DNA of 64,000 bases from Thauera phenolivorans (GTDB lineage Bacteria; Pseudomonadota; Gammaproteobacteria; Burkholderiales; Rhodocyclaceae), in NCBI RefSeq assembly GCF_001696715.1, contig NZ_MBFM01000003.1, forward strand, positions 510,431 to 574,430, in the 5' to 3' direction. Positions 18,612 to 27,127 of the stretch are shown here, piece after piece. How positions within the stretch are numbered: position 1 is the stretch's first letter; each line of letters starts with the position of its first letter. The translations under genes and the position numbers were made by a program. The notes under the pieces are model-generated. The model saw only the letters and a list, made by a program, of their open reading frames with translations, was not told where the DNA came from and did no database searches.

Positions 18612-18788
18612 ATGGAACTGAAACTGGGGCGGGTCTATCGGATCGAGCTGTGCAGCGGCGAACTTCGGTGCTGGCGCTACCTCGGCAGCGCGGGCGGCGA
18701 GTTCGCCTGGTGGCGGGACGAGGAGACCGGGCTGGAGTTCTCGGAGGCGAGCCTGCTGTACGCCTGGCAGGTGGTCGGCGAAGCCTGA
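18612..18788 (+). CDS. Small conserved-looking protein of unknown function (58 aa)
   Basis: 58-aa reading frame MELKLGRVYRIELCSG... rich in Trp, Glu and Gly (four Trp), soluble, without a signal peptide. ATG 18612 opens it; the frame upstream belongs to antisense of mnmC. It is divergent from mnmC and convergent with purT, ending 37 bases before purT's stop. The balanced codon use and compact start support a real gene, possibly with a small beta-barrel fold. No family recognised; the start has only a weak ribosome site. Confidence 0.55.
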   Translation: MELKLGRVYRIELCSGELRCWRYLGSAGGEFAWWRDEETGLEFSEASLLYAWQVVGEA

Positions 18789-18825
18789 GCCCCTTCGCCC
18801 TTTCCCGCGCTCCTTGCGCCGCCGT

Positions 18826-20022
18826 TCAGCCCGCCACCGGCCGCACCCGGCTCGCGGCGAGACGGGCGCGTTCGCGCGCTTCCTCCACCGTGTCGGCGTT
18901 GGCGACCGCCACGCCCATCCGGCGCTTGACGAAGGCTTCCGGCTTGCCGAACAGGCGCAGGTCGCTGCGCGGCACAGCGAGCGCCTCCGCCACCCCCTCG
19001 AAGGCGATGCCGGCGGCCTCGATGCCGCCGTAGATCACCGCCGAGGCGCCCGGCTCGCGCAGCGCGGTGTCGACCGGCAGGCCGAGGATGGCGCGCGCGT
19101 GCAGCTCGAACTCGGAAAAGCGCTGCGAGCACAGGGTCACCAGGCCGGTGTCGTGCGGCCGCGGGCTGACCTCGGAAAACCACACTTCGTCTCCTCTGAC
19201 GAACAGCTCCACGCCGAACAGGCCGCGGCCGCCGAGCGCACCGGTGACCGCGCCGGCGATCTCCTGCGCGCGCGCCAGCGCCGCTGTGCTCATGCGCTGG
19301 GGCTGCCAGGATTCGACGTAGTCGCCGGCCTGCTGGAGGTGGCCGATCGGTTCGCAGAAGAAGGTCTTCAGCGCGCCGTCGGTGTCGCGCGCGCGCACCG
19401 TGAGCAGGGTGATCTCGTAATCGAAGTCGACGAAGCCCTCGACGATGACGCGGCCCTGATTCACCCGTCCGCCGGCGGCAGCGTAGTCCCAGGCGGGTTC
19501 GACGTCGGCCGGTCCGCGCAGGGTGGACTGGCCCTTGCCGGAGGAGGACATCACCGGCTTGACGATGCAGGGATAGCCGATCTCCCCGGCGGCTGCCTGC
19601 AGCGCCTCGAGCGAGTCGGCGAAGCGGTAGGGCGAGGTCGGCAGGCCGAGCTCTTCGGCGGCGAGGCGGCGGATGCCCTCGCGGTTCATCGTCAGCTGCG
19701 CGGCGCGCGCGGTGGGGATCACCTCGGCCAGGCCCTCGGCCTCCAGCCCGGCGAGCACGTCGGTGGCGATCGCCTCGATCTCGGGCACCACCAGGTGGGG
19801 CCGCTCCTGCTCGATCAGCGCGCGCAGCGCGACGCCGTCGGTCATCGGGATCACGTGGGCGCGGTGCGCGACCTGATGGCCGGGGGCGTCGGCGTAGCGG
19901 TCGACCGCGATCACTTCGACGCCGAGCCGCTGCAGCGCGATGATCACTTCCTTGCCGAGCTCGCCGGAGCCCAGCAGCATCACGCGCAGTGCGCTCGGCG
20001 ACAGGGGGGTGCCCAGTTTCAT
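18826..20022 (-). CDS. purT: Formate-dependent phosphoribosylglycinamide formyltransferase
   Basis: Purine-pathway ATP-grasp enzyme (398 aa) making formyl-GAR from GAR, formate and ATP. Conserved N-terminus [24 protein letters not shown]-grasp loop [12 protein letters not shown], and metal/phosphate residues in [25 protein letters not shown]. Family-typical length and ATG start. Single gene unit. Confidence 0.97.
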   Translation of the reverse strand: MKLGTPLSPSALRVMLLGSGELGKEVIIALQRLGVEVIAVDRYADAPGHQVAHRAHVIPMTDGVALRALIEQERPHLVVPEIEAIATDVLAGLEAEGLAEVIPTARAAQLTMNREGIRRLAAEELGLPTSPYRFADSLEALQAAAGEIGYPCIVKPVMSSSGKGQSTLRGPADVEPAWDYAAAGGRVNQGRVIVEGFVDFDYEITLLTVRARDTDGALKTFFCEPIGHLQQAGDYVESWQPQRMSTAALARAQEIAGAVTGALGGRGLFGVELFVRGDEVWFSEVSPRPHDTGLVTLCSQRFSEFELHARAILGLPVDTALREPGASAVIYGGIEAAGIAFEGVAEALAVPRSDLRLFGKPEAFVKRRMGVAVANADTVEEARERARLAASRVRPVAG

Positions 20023-20111
20023 GTGTTCTCCTCGGACCGCACGGCCCGCCAGGCTGATTTTCGGGGTTCAGTGCGCTGCAGCGCTCGCCGTCGGGCGCGT
20101 GTCAGGCGCGC

Positions 20112-20576
20112 TCAGCCGCCCGAGGTCGACAGCGGATCGTCCCAGTAGGGCTCGGCTTCGTAGTAGTCGTGGATCTCCTTCGCCCAGGCCGGGTCGGCCA
20201 TCGACGGCCAGTGCGACTTGTCGAAGCCCGGGGCCGCCTCGAGGCGCTCGCGGCTGACGTCGAAGACGAAGCGCTTGTGGATCGCGTCGAGTGCCAGCGC
20301 CGACCAGGGGATCGCGAACAGCTTGTTGCCCACCCCGAGGAAGCCGCCGAAGGACAGCACCGCGTAGGCAACGCGGCCCGAGCGCACGTCGATCATGATG
20401 GCGTCGATCTTGCCGAGCGATTCGCCGGCGGCGTTGACCACGGCGTCGCCGGTCAGCGAGCCGGCGTTCATGACGTCGGGGCCGGGACCGCCCGAATGGC
20501 AGGTGATGTCCTCGAGGATCGGGGTCGTTTCGTTGGCGCCGGCGGCTTCGCCCGGGTGGGGAATGTTCGCATTCAT
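20112..20576 (-). CDS. PRC-barrel domain protein
   Basis: 154-aa soluble protein with a PRC-barrel (about 38-115: GDAVVNAAGESLGKIDAIMIDVRSGRVAYAVLSFGGFLG...FAIPWSAL). Such domains occur in photosynthetic reaction-centre H subunits and RimM; the stand-alone type is often stress-related, with unknown function. The ATG at 20576 has GGAG nine bases upstream; a start at 20588 (MEQP) is possible but leaves no good ribosome site. Followed downstream on the same strand by purT. Confidence 0.85.
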   Translation of the reverse strand: MNANIPHPGEAAGANETTPILEDITCHSGGPGPDVMNAGSLTGDAVVNAAGESLGKIDAIMIDVRSGRVAYAVLSFGGFLGVGNKLFAIPWSALALDAIHKRFVFDVSRERLEAAPGFDKSHWPSMADPAWAKEIHDYYEAEPYWDDPLSTSGG

Positions 20577-20773
20577 GGGCTGCTCCATTGAGTGGGCGGT
20601 TGGAAATCGGAGGACAGTCCGGTCGCGCGCGCCGCAGCATCGTGCAGTCGGGCCGTCAGGGTTCCCTGCAAGTGAACCACTTATTTGCCCGCGGGGAAAC
20701 TCCCCGACCCGGATCGGCCCTCGGGCACCCGTCCCGCGCGGTGCGCTCGAGCATGGAGATACCGAAACGAGGG

Positions 20774-20809
20774 ACAAAAAAAAGCCTCGCCGGGAGGGGG
20801 CGAGGCTTT
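20774..20809 (-). terminator. Rho-independent terminator of the E1 beta/alpha transcript (minus strand)
   Basis: AAAGCCTCGCC (20781-20791) pairs with GGCGAGGCTTT (20799-20809) around a 7-base loop, followed on the minus strand by a run of eight T. It lies about 100 bases past the E1 beta stop codon, well placed to end that operon's transcript. On the plus strand the same hairpin precedes a strong ribosome site, see 20836-20872. Confidence 0.75.
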
Positions 20810-20835
20810 AACCACTCGAAGGGTTCTTCAAGAGG

Positions 20836-20872
20836 AGGAGACGGGATGAATTCTAATCGTCCGGAAAACTAG
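20836..20872 (+). other. Orphan leader: strong Shine-Dalgarno plus 8-codon mini-ORF
   Basis: AGGAGGAG is followed after a 5-base gap by ATG and eight codons (MNSNRPEN) then TAG. The run hairpin, AGGAGGAG, ATG looks like the 5' leader of a well-translated gene whose body is absent. The following 20872-20902 holds an 8-bp inverted repeat (GTTGCAAT / ATTGCAAC). The rest of the 20577-20911 gap shows nothing further. May be a leader peptide, a decayed gene start, or chance. Confidence 0.35.
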
Positions 20873-20911
20873 TTGCAATAGGCAACCGTTAGAAATTGCA
20901 ACAACCACTCC

Positions 20912-21874
20912 TTAGTCGCACCGCAGCAAGCTGCGCGCAGCCTCGCACACCGCGCCCACCGAGGGGACGTAGGCCTGTTCGAGCGGGATGCTGGCCGCCG
21001 CGGGGGCGTCGGGCCCGCCGAGCCGGAGCGGTCGCGCCTTCAGTACGTCGAAGGCGTGCTCGGCCACCAGCGCGGCGAGCTCGGCGCCGACGCCGAAGCT
21101 GCGGTTCGCCTCGTGCACCACGACGACGCGTCCGGTGCGCCGCACCGAGTCGAGCACCGTGCCGAGGTCGAGCGGCTTGATCGAGCGCAGGTCGATCACC
21201 TCCGCCTCGATGCCGTCGGCCGCCAGGCGCGCCGCCGCCTCGAGGCAGACCGGGACCGTCTTCGCATAGGAGACCAGGCTCAGATCGCGTCCGCTGCGGG
21301 CGATCGCCGCACGGCCGAGCGGCACCAGCGACTCACCTGCCGGCACCTCGCCGGCCTGCTGCAGCAGGCCGATGTCGACGAAGTACAGCACCGGGTTGTC
21401 GTCGCGGATGGCGGACTTCAGCAGGCCCTTGAAGTCGGCAGGGGTGGAGGGCATCACCACCTTCAGGCCGGGGGCATGGGCGAACCAGGCCTCGAGGTTG
21501 TGGTTGTGCTGGCTGCCCACGCCCCAGCCCGCGCCGGTCATCGCGATCGCCACCAGCGGGAACTCGAACTGGCCACCCGACAGGTGGCGCAGCTTGCCCG
21601 CGCTGTTGACCAGGGCGTCCATGGCGTAGCTCAGGAAGGGCGCGAAGAGCAGGTCGATCACCGGGCGCAGGCCGGTGGCGGCTGCGCCCACCGCGGTGCC
21701 GGCGATGATCGCCTCGGCGAGCGGGGTGTTGCGCACCCGCGCCGGGCCGAACTCCGCCACCAGCTCGGGTCGTTTGGTGGCGACGCCTTCGCCCAACAGC
21801 AGCACGCGGGCGTCGCGCCGCATCTCCTCGGCCAGCGCCTGGCCGATCGCGCGTTCGATCGAGATCTGTTCCAT
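20912..21874 (-). CDS. TPP-dependent 2-oxoacid/acetoin dehydrogenase E1 beta subunit
   Basis: 320-aa transketolase-like E1 beta subunit (PdhB/AcoB type): LGEGVATKRPELVAEFGPARVRN..., conserved RPVIDLLFAPF, GAGWGVGSQHNHNLEAWF, C-terminal transketolase domain with VIDLRSIKPLD and VVVHEANRSFG. ATG 21874. The alpha subunit gene lies 19 bases upstream. Together they decarboxylate a 2-oxo acid or acetoin with thiamine pyrophosphate. No E2 or E3 gene is near, so the lipoyl partner must be encoded elsewhere. Confidence 0.92.
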   Translation of the reverse strand: MEQISIERAIGQALAEEMRRDARVLLLGEGVATKRPELVAEFGPARVRNTPLAEAIIAGTAVGAAATGLRPVIDLLFAPFLSYAMDALVNSAGKLRHLSGGQFEFPLVAIAMTGAGWGVGSQHNHNLEAWFAHAPGLKVVMPSTPADFKGLLKSAIRDDNPVLYFVDIGLLQQAGEVPAGESLVPLGRAAIARSGRDLSLVSYAKTVPVCLEAAARLAADGIEAEVIDLRSIKPLDLGTVLDSVRRTGRVVVVHEANRSFGVGAELAALVAEHAFDVLKARPLRLGGPDAPAAASIPLEQAYVPSVGAVCEAARSLLRCD

Positions 21875-21893
21875 GATCGTTCTCCGTCCGGGG

Positions 21894-22856
21894 TCAGGCG
21901 TAAACGTCGTCGGCGAGGCCGGCGGGATCGGGCCAGGGCGAGGCGAGGGCGAAGTCCTCGGCGGCGGCGACGCGCGCGGCGATGCGCGCGTCGATCGCGT
22001 CCGCCTCGCCGTCGGTGAGACCGCCCGCTGCGAGCAAGCGGCTGCGCAGCTGCGCGATCGGGTCGCGTGCCCGCCAGGCCGCGAGTTCGCCGGCGTCCAC
22101 ATAGTGCTGGTCGTCGGGCTCGAGGTGGCCGCGCATCCGGTAGGTGGCGGTCTCGAGCAGGAAGGGCCGGCCGCTGGCGCGGATGCTTTCGACCGCCTCG
22201 AGCGCGGCGGCGCGCACCGCCTCGACGTCGTTGCCGTCGACCGTCGCGCCTCCGACGCCGTAGGCGGCGGCGAAGCCCGAGATGTGCTCGGCGAGCATGG
22301 TCTCGCGCCGATGCACGAAGGCCTGCCACTGGTTGTTCTCGCAGACGAAGAGGATAGGCAGTTTCCACACCGCGGCGAGGTTGAGCGCCTCGTGGAAGAT
22401 GCCCTCGCAGGCGGCGCCGTCGCCGAAGAAGCAGGCGACGATGCCGGGCCGGCCGAGCATCGTCTGCGACAGCGCGACGCCGGTGGCGAGCGACAGTTCG
22501 CCGCCGACGATGGTCGAGGTCAGCACCACGCCGAGCTCGCGCGCCGAGATGTGCAGCGAGCCGCTGCGCCCCTTGCAGTAGCCGTCGCGCCGGCCCATGA
22601 CCTCGGCCATCATCCGGCCCGGGTCGGCGCCGCGCGCCAGCAGGTGACCCGCGCTGCGATGGTTGGTCAGGATAAGGTCGTCGCCGGTGAGCGCCGACAC
22701 CACGCCGACCGCCGCCGCCTCCTGGCCGACCGCGCTGCAGGTGCCGGGAATGCCGGTTTCGGCGGCGAGCGCGGCGAGGCGGAGTTCATAGGCGCGGATC
22801 AGCAGCATCGCCTCGAGGCGGTCTGCGGGGCGGGCGAGAGAGGGAAGCGGGGACAT
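21894..22856 (-). CDS. TPP-dependent 2-oxoacid/acetoin dehydrogenase E1 alpha subunit
   Basis: 320-aa E1 alpha subunit. TPP-binding motif begins FFGDGAACEGIFHEALN and ends ENNQWQAF, with the conserved loop GRRDGYCKGRSGSLHIS and the C-terminal phosphorylation-loop region TYRMRGHLEPDDQHY. Pairs with E1 beta downstream. The acetoin dehydrogenase alpha AcoA is about this size and also lacks an N-terminal extension, so acetoin is a possible substrate; pyruvate or branched 2-oxo acids are alternatives. A CTTAGG-N5-CTTAGC direct repeat lies about 90 bases upstream. Confidence 0.92.
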   Translation of the reverse strand: MSPLPSLARPADRLEAMLLIRAYELRLAALAAETGIPGTCSAVGQEAAAVGVVSALTGDDLILTNHRSAGHLLARGADPGRMMAEVMGRRDGYCKGRSGSLHISARELGVVLTSTIVGGELSLATGVALSQTMLGRPGIVACFFGDGAACEGIFHEALNLAAVWKLPILFVCENNQWQAFVHRRETMLAEHISGFAAAYGVGGATVDGNDVEAVRAAALEAVESIRASGRPFLLETATYRMRGHLEPDDQHYVDAGELAAWRARDPIAQLRSRLLAAGGLTDGEADAIDARIAARVAAAEDFALASPWPDPAGLADDVYA

Positions 22857-22998
22857 GGAGGCCTCCTGGCGCAGTTCTTGGGGTAGGTCCGCGCGTCAGC
22901 GCGATGTCTCCACTCTAGGACCTGGACCGGAAAGCGTGCGCCGCTTAGGAAATTCTTAGCAGGCGCGCAGCGAAGATTTAGGAAGCGCGCGCCCGCGC

Positions 22999-24351
22999 TC
23001 AGTCGGCCGGCGGCAGCTCGAGCAGCTCGAGCGGACGCTCGACCCGCAACTCGAAGCAGCCGCGGCCGGTCTTCTCGATGTGGATCGGCGCCTGGCGCTC
23101 GATCAGGCGGCGGGCAAGCAGGATCAGCCGTGCCTCGAGGTTGTCGCTCAGCTCGGGCAGGCGGATGCGGTGGTCGAGGCGCAGCTCGCGGTTGCTGAAG
23201 GCGGTGCGGCCGTGGGCGACGAAGTCGCTGAGCAGCACCCACAGGATGGCGCCGGCGACGCCCTTGATGAGGTAGTCGGGGCCGAGGAAAACGCTGTGGT
23301 TCTCGGCATAGTGGCGCACCCGCAGCGGCGGCCCGGCCGGGGTGGCGCCAGGCGGCGCGGCCGGCGCCGGGCTGCCCGGCGCCTCGGGCGGCGCATGCTG
23401 CAGCAGCTGGATGGCGGCACCGAGTCCGCCGGCGAGCGCCACCAGCGCGTCCTCGTCGTCGTAGCCGAAGCGAAGGTCGAGCGGGCTCTCGACGTAGAGC
23501 ACGCCGAGCAGCTGGTGGCCGGCGCGGATCGGTACCGCGAGCTGACTGCGCGAATCGGGCAGGCCGGGCAGCGGAATCTCGGTCTCCAGGCCGGCGTCGA
23601 GGCCGTTGCGCGCGAGGCTGTCGCGCACCGCCCGGCCGTAGCTGTATTCGGCGGCGAAGTGGCCGATGCGGATCGGGGTGCGCTCGCGCGCCGCGACGCC
23701 GATGATGCCGTCGCCGAGGCCGATCTCCGCGCCCACGCCCGACACCGGGTAGCCGCGGCTGGCGACGGTGTACAGGCGGCCGGCGCGCGCGTCGAGCAGC
23801 AGCACCATCGCGTGGTGGATGTCGAACTGCATCTCCAGGCAGTTCAGCGTCTGCGCGAGCAGGCTGTCGAGGTCGGCGCACTCGCACAGGGTCTCGGCGC
23901 TCGCACGCAGCGCCGCGATCAGGTTGCGCCGCGCGGCCGGCACCGGCAGGGTGCGGCCGGGCACGCGCTCGATGTCTAGCACGCGGTAAATGTCGGCGCC
24001 GAGCAGACGGAATACGCCGGCCATGCCGGTGTGGGAGGCGATGCCGGCGAGCTTGGCCTTCATCTTCTCGAACAGCGGGCCGGCCTCCTCGGTACGCAGG
24101 TACTGCAGCGAGAGGCGGTAATGCGCCGCGCACACCGGATCGATCAGCGCGACGCGCGCGACCGGGTTGGCGAGGATGTTGCGGCGGGTGGTGTTGAAGA
24201 ACTGGTAGGAGAGCGCGACATGGCCGGCGTCGACATACTGCACCTGCGACAGGTAGGCGAGATTGGGCACGCCCTCGGCGTCGGCGGTGGCGATCTGGCC
24301 GGGAATCGCCCCTTCGAGGCAGTCGCGGATGGCGTCGAGGCGGATCCTCAT
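22999..24351 (-). CDS. FMN split-barrel (PNPOx-like) plus GAF domain regulator
   Basis: 450-aa protein: an N-terminal pyridoxamine-phosphate-oxidase-like split barrel (about 10-125: GAIPGQIATADAEGVPNLAYLSQVQYVD...NPVARVALIDP), a GAF sensor (about 160-320: LNCLEMQFDIHHAMVLLLDARAGRLYTVASRGYPVSGVGAEIGLGDGIIG, QLAVPIRAGHQLLGVLYVES), and a winged or unassigned C-terminal region with a Pro/Ala linker. No DNA-binding or catalytic output domain is obvious. It overlaps the start of its partner gene's end by ATGA. Likely a redox or ligand sensor; function unknown. Confidence 0.7.
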   Translation of the reverse strand: MRIRLDAIRDCLEGAIPGQIATADAEGVPNLAYLSQVQYVDAGHVALSYQFFNTTRRNILANPVARVALIDPVCAAHYRLSLQYLRTEEAGPLFEKMKAKLAGIASHTGMAGVFRLLGADIYRVLDIERVPGRTLPVPAARRNLIAALRASAETLCECADLDSLLAQTLNCLEMQFDIHHAMVLLLDARAGRLYTVASRGYPVSGVGAEIGLGDGIIGVAARERTPIRIGHFAAEYSYGRAVRDSLARNGLDAGLETEIPLPGLPDSRSQLAVPIRAGHQLLGVLYVESPLDLRFGYDDEDALVALAGGLGAAIQLLQHAPPEAPGSPAPAAPPGATPAGPPLRVRHYAENHSVFLGPDYLIKGVAGAILWVLLSDFVAHGRTAFSNRELRLDHRIRLPELSDNLEARLILLARRLIERQAPIHIEKTGRGCFELRVERPLELLELPPAD

Positions 24352-24845
24352 CGGCCCGCTCCGAGGGCGGTGCCGGCATTCGGGCCCGGGGTCTGGGAAA
24401 AGCCGGCGCTGGGCGTGAAGCTGACCGCGACGAGTTCGTCGGCCTCGCTCGCGAGCACCGCGCGGATGACCTCGCCGGAATAGCCCAGCTGCGTGAGCGC
24501 GCTGGCGAAGGCATCGACGTAGGCGGCGGCGAGCGCGCCGTCGTCCGGCTCGGGCGGCAGGATGCGGGCGTCGCTGCCCTTGAACTGCACGGTGCGGTGG
24601 GTCGGCGGTTCGCTGAAGGTCACCGCGATGCGGCCGCTGCAGCGCACGTCCTCGAGCAGGGCGGCGGCGGCGGCGCTGGCGAAGAGCACGTTCAGTGTGC
24701 GCCGATCGGCGCCGACCCGGCAGCCGGTGGCGCGGGCCAGATTGGGCAGCCCGCCCCGCCGGCAGGACGCGGCGCTGATCGACACGCCACCGCAGACGAA
24801 GGCGGCCTGCGCCGCATCGAGAACGAGAGGAAAGGGCGCGTCCAT
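24348..24845 (-). CDS. FMN split-barrel (PNPOx-like) protein
   Basis: 165-aa protein with the split-barrel pattern SISAASCRRGGLPNLARATGCRVGADRRTLNVLFASAAAAALLEDVRCSGRIAVTFSEPPTHRTVQFKG, that is, barrel strands and a region that in PNPOx-like proteins contacts flavin. Gene ends in ATGA overlap with the GAF-containing partner, so both are made together. It may be a flavin reductase/oxidase subunit or an inactive binding domain. Confidence 0.75.
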   Translation of the reverse strand: MDAPFPLVLDAAQAAFVCGGVSISAASCRRGGLPNLARATGCRVGADRRTLNVLFASAAAAALLEDVRCSGRIAVTFSEPPTHRTVQFKGSDARILPPEPDDGALAAAYVDAFASALTQLGYSGEVIRAVLASEADELVAVSFTPSAGFSQTPGPNAGTALGAGR

Positions 24846-24906
24846 GATCCTGAAATCATAGACAGCGCCGGTCGCGGGCGAAAGGCGGGGCGCGCTCCGC
24901 CTGCGC

Positions 24907-25407
24907 TCATTGCGGCGGGGATGGAAACACGATCGCCAGCCCGGGCGGGTTCCCGCCCGGCGGCACCCAGGCCGGCGCCGGTTCGCCGGCGGGACCGAGC
25001 GCGCTCAGGTAGCGATGGATCGCGCGCAGGTCGTCGTCGGACATGTCGCGCAGGGCGAACCATGGCATCGGCGGGCGGTAGCGCCGCGTGCGGGCGTTCT
25101 GCAGCCACTCCGCCTCGCTCAGTCGCGGCACCGCGAGCCGCAGGTTGCTGGGGTAGGTCGTCCCCCAGGGGCCGCGCCAGCCGATGCGATCGCCGGTCAG
25201 CCATTGCGCTTCCGGCACGGCGCCAGCGTTCTGCGCGTAGCCGGGGGTGTGGCAGTCGTTGCAGCCGGCGACCTTGACCAGATAGCGGCCGCGCTCGATC
25301 AGCTTCGCCGACGCGGGGTCGGGGCCGTCGGCCAGGGCCGGGGAGGTCGCCGCCGCCAGCAACAGGGCGGCCAGCCGGGAGAGAAGGAATCGCGCGGTGT
25401 CGGTCAT
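24907..25407 (-). CDS. Periplasmic c-type cytochrome
   Basis: 166-aa exported monohaem cytochrome c. Signal peptide (about residues 1-26, ending ALADG), one haem motif CNDCH in KVAGCNDCHTPGY near residue 48, and a later Met in PPMPWFALRDM as likely sixth ligand, followed by the typical helix DDDLRAIHRYLSAL. Related to small cytochromes that accompany dehydrogenases (isoquinoline 1-oxidoreductase or aldehyde dehydrogenase c subunits). Here it is alone. A degenerate PmrA-like repeat (25517-25533) lies about 110 bases upstream. Confidence 0.88.
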   Translation of the reverse strand: MTDTARFLLSRLAALLLAAATSPALADGPDPASAKLIERGRYLVKVAGCNDCHTPGYAQNAGAVPEAQWLTGDRIGWRGPWGTTYPSNLRLAVPRLSEAEWLQNARTRRYRPPMPWFALRDMSDDDLRAIHRYLSALGPAGEPAPAWVPPGGNPPGLAIVFPSPPQ

Positions 25408-25544
25408 CGTCGTGCTCCGTCGGGTTGGGGACGTCGGGCCGCGTCGATTCCCGGCCCTGCAGCTGCAGTGTGGTCGAGCTCCGACGGCCGCGAGCCTAAA
25501 ACGCCGCTCGCGAAATCTTAAAAATGGCTTATGCGTGAAGTCGC

Positions 25545-26120
25545 CTACAGGCCGAGGCTCTCGCCGGCGCCGAGCAGGGTGGCGATGCCGAGCGCGGCGA
25601 AGATCGCCGCGGCGATGCCGTGCACCAGACGGACCGGGATCTTCTCGGCGATACGGTCGCCGAGCAGCACCGCGGGCACGTTGGCGATCATCATGCCCAG
25701 CGTGGTGCCGGCGACGACCGCGGCAAGGGCCTGGTATTGCGCGGCGAGCGCCACGGTGGCGACCTGGGTCTTGTCGCCCATCTCGGCGAGGAAGAAGGCG
25801 ACCACGGTGGTGCCGAAGACGCCGAAGCGGGCGAGCTTCGCCTCGTCCTCCTCGAGCTCGTCGGGCACCAGGATCCACACCGCCATGGCGAGGAAGGACA
25901 GGCCGAGGATCCAGCGCAGCGTGCCGGGCGCGAGGAGCGAGGTGAGCCAGGCGCCGAGCGCGCCGGCGCCCGCATGATTGGCCAGGGTCGCGACCAGGAT
26001 GCCGAGCACGATCGGCAGCGGCTTGCGGAACTTGGCAGCGAGCAGGAAGGCGAGCAGCTGGGTCTTGTCGCCGACCTCGGCGAGAGCGACGATGCTGGTG
26101 GAGAGGAGGAAGGCTTCCAT
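25545..26120 (-). CDS. TMEM165/GDT1-family manganese exporter
   Basis: 191-aa membrane protein of the UPF0016/GDT1 family: two repeats with signature EVGDKTQ (near residue 14) and EMGDKTQ (near residue 108), six helices. Bacterial homologues such as MneA export Mn2+. ATG 26120 is chosen; an upstream ATG near 26192 falls inside the riboswitch, so the longer frame is not the gene. The yybP-ykoY riboswitch in its leader supports the manganese role directly. Confidence 0.92.
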   Translation of the reverse strand: MEAFLLSTSIVALAEVGDKTQLLAFLLAAKFRKPLPIVLGILVATLANHAGAGALGAWLTSLLAPGTLRWILGLSFLAMAVWILVPDELEEDEAKLARFGVFGTTVVAFFLAEMGDKTQVATVALAAQYQALAAVVAGTTLGMMIANVPAVLLGDRIAEKIPVRLVHGIAAAIFAALGIATLLGAGESLGL

Positions 26121-26157
26121 CGAATTCGCTCCGCGGCCGGAAGAAACCAATGACCAT

Positions 26158-26302
26158 GCGCCTCCCCGGCCGTTACGGAGGTCCATGATCAAAGGTCTTG
26201 CCAGGTCGACGGACTGCCTGCGCCATGGCCCGGGGGGCCAAGTGTGTTGACGCAGGCCCCTGCCGTGGTGATGGCCGGGCGGCTACTCCCCGATGAAGGC
26301 GC
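26158..26302 (-). promoter_or_regulatory. yybP-ykoY manganese riboswitch
   Basis: Leader of the TMEM165-type exporter. Minus-strand reading gives GGGGAGTAGCC (26281-26291) and GCGTCAACACACT near 26236-26248, both hallmarks of the yybP-ykoY family, then CATGGCGCAGG. The closing stem GCGCCT (26297-26302) pairs with AGGCGC (26158-26163), ending 37 bases before the ATG. The class senses Mn2+ and turns on Mn exporters. The element starts just after the upstream SDR stop. Confidence 0.88.
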
Positions 26303-26307
26303 GGATT

Positions 26308-27075
26308 CTAGCGAGGCGCGCGGGCATCGTCCACTGCCTCGGGTGGCAGTTCGCGCAGGTCGGCCACCACTTCGCGACCGAAGTCCTCGCTCAGCAGATG
26401 GGCGACGAGGCGGCGCGCGGCGTCCTGTGGCGGCACCAGCTGCCCGTCACGCGCGAGGGCGGCGAATCGTTCGCGCGCGGGGAAGCGGTCCGGGCTGCTG
26501 GCACGCACCTCGGCCTGCATCCCGGTGTCGAGCACGCCGGGCGCCAGGCTGCAGATGCGCAGGCCGGGGAGGGCGTCGGCGGCGACCGCGCGCGCGTGCT
26601 GGTCGAGCGCGGCCTTGGTCGCGCCATAGACGCTCCAGCCCGCGTAGGCCTTGCGCGCCGCGCCGCTCGAGACGTGGAGGATGCGGCAATCGCGCCCGGC
26701 GGGCCGCGCGGCGACGAGCGCATTGGCGAGGCTCAGCGGGGCCAGCACATTGACCGCCAGCGCGCGCGCGATCGCCGCCCCGTCCTGGCTGCCGAGCGGA
26801 CCGACCGGTTGCAGCAGACCCGCGTTGTTGATCAGCAGCACGCGGTCGGCGTCGGCGACGAAGCGGGCGAGCGTGCCGCCGTCGAGCCAGTGCGCGAGCG
26901 CCGCGCCGTCGGCGAGGTCGATCGAGACTTCCTCGAGCTGGCCGGGGTGGGCCCGGGCCAACGCGGGATTTTCGCTGCGGGAGAGGCCGAGCACCGCGAC
27001 GCCGCGGGCGAGCAGTTCGGCGGTTACGGCGGCACCGAGGCCGCGGCTGTGACCGGTGAGGATCGCGTGGGTCAT
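26308..27075 (-). CDS. Short-chain dehydrogenase/reductase
   Basis: 255-aa SDR with TGHSRGLGAAV cofactor motif at the N-terminus (ILTGHSRGLG), NNAG, HVSSGAARK and catalytic Y-x3-K in WSVYGATKAAL. Resembles sepiapterin-reductase-like or YciK-type SDRs. Its stop lies five bases before the Mn riboswitch, so it may share a transcript with the exporter or end there. Substrate unknown. Confidence 0.9.
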   Translation of the reverse strand: MTHAILTGHSRGLGAAVTAELLARGVAVLGLSRSENPALARAHPGQLEEVSIDLADGAALAHWLDGGTLARFVADADRVLLINNAGLLQPVGPLGSQDGAAIARALAVNVLAPLSLANALVAARPAGRDCRILHVSSGAARKAYAGWSVYGATKAALDQHARAVAADALPGLRICSLAPGVLDTGMQAEVRASSPDRFPARERFAALARDGQLVPPQDAARRLVAHLLSEDFGREVVADLRELPPEAVDDARAPR

Positions 27076-27127
27076 TTTCGGGGAGCGGAAGTGGGGGAGG
27101 GACTCGGGCGCCGGGGGGCGATGGCGC

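Noticed and set aside
26121-26192. Longer start for the TMEM165 gene
   Set aside because: The extra codons fall in the yybP-ykoY riboswitch and its spacer.
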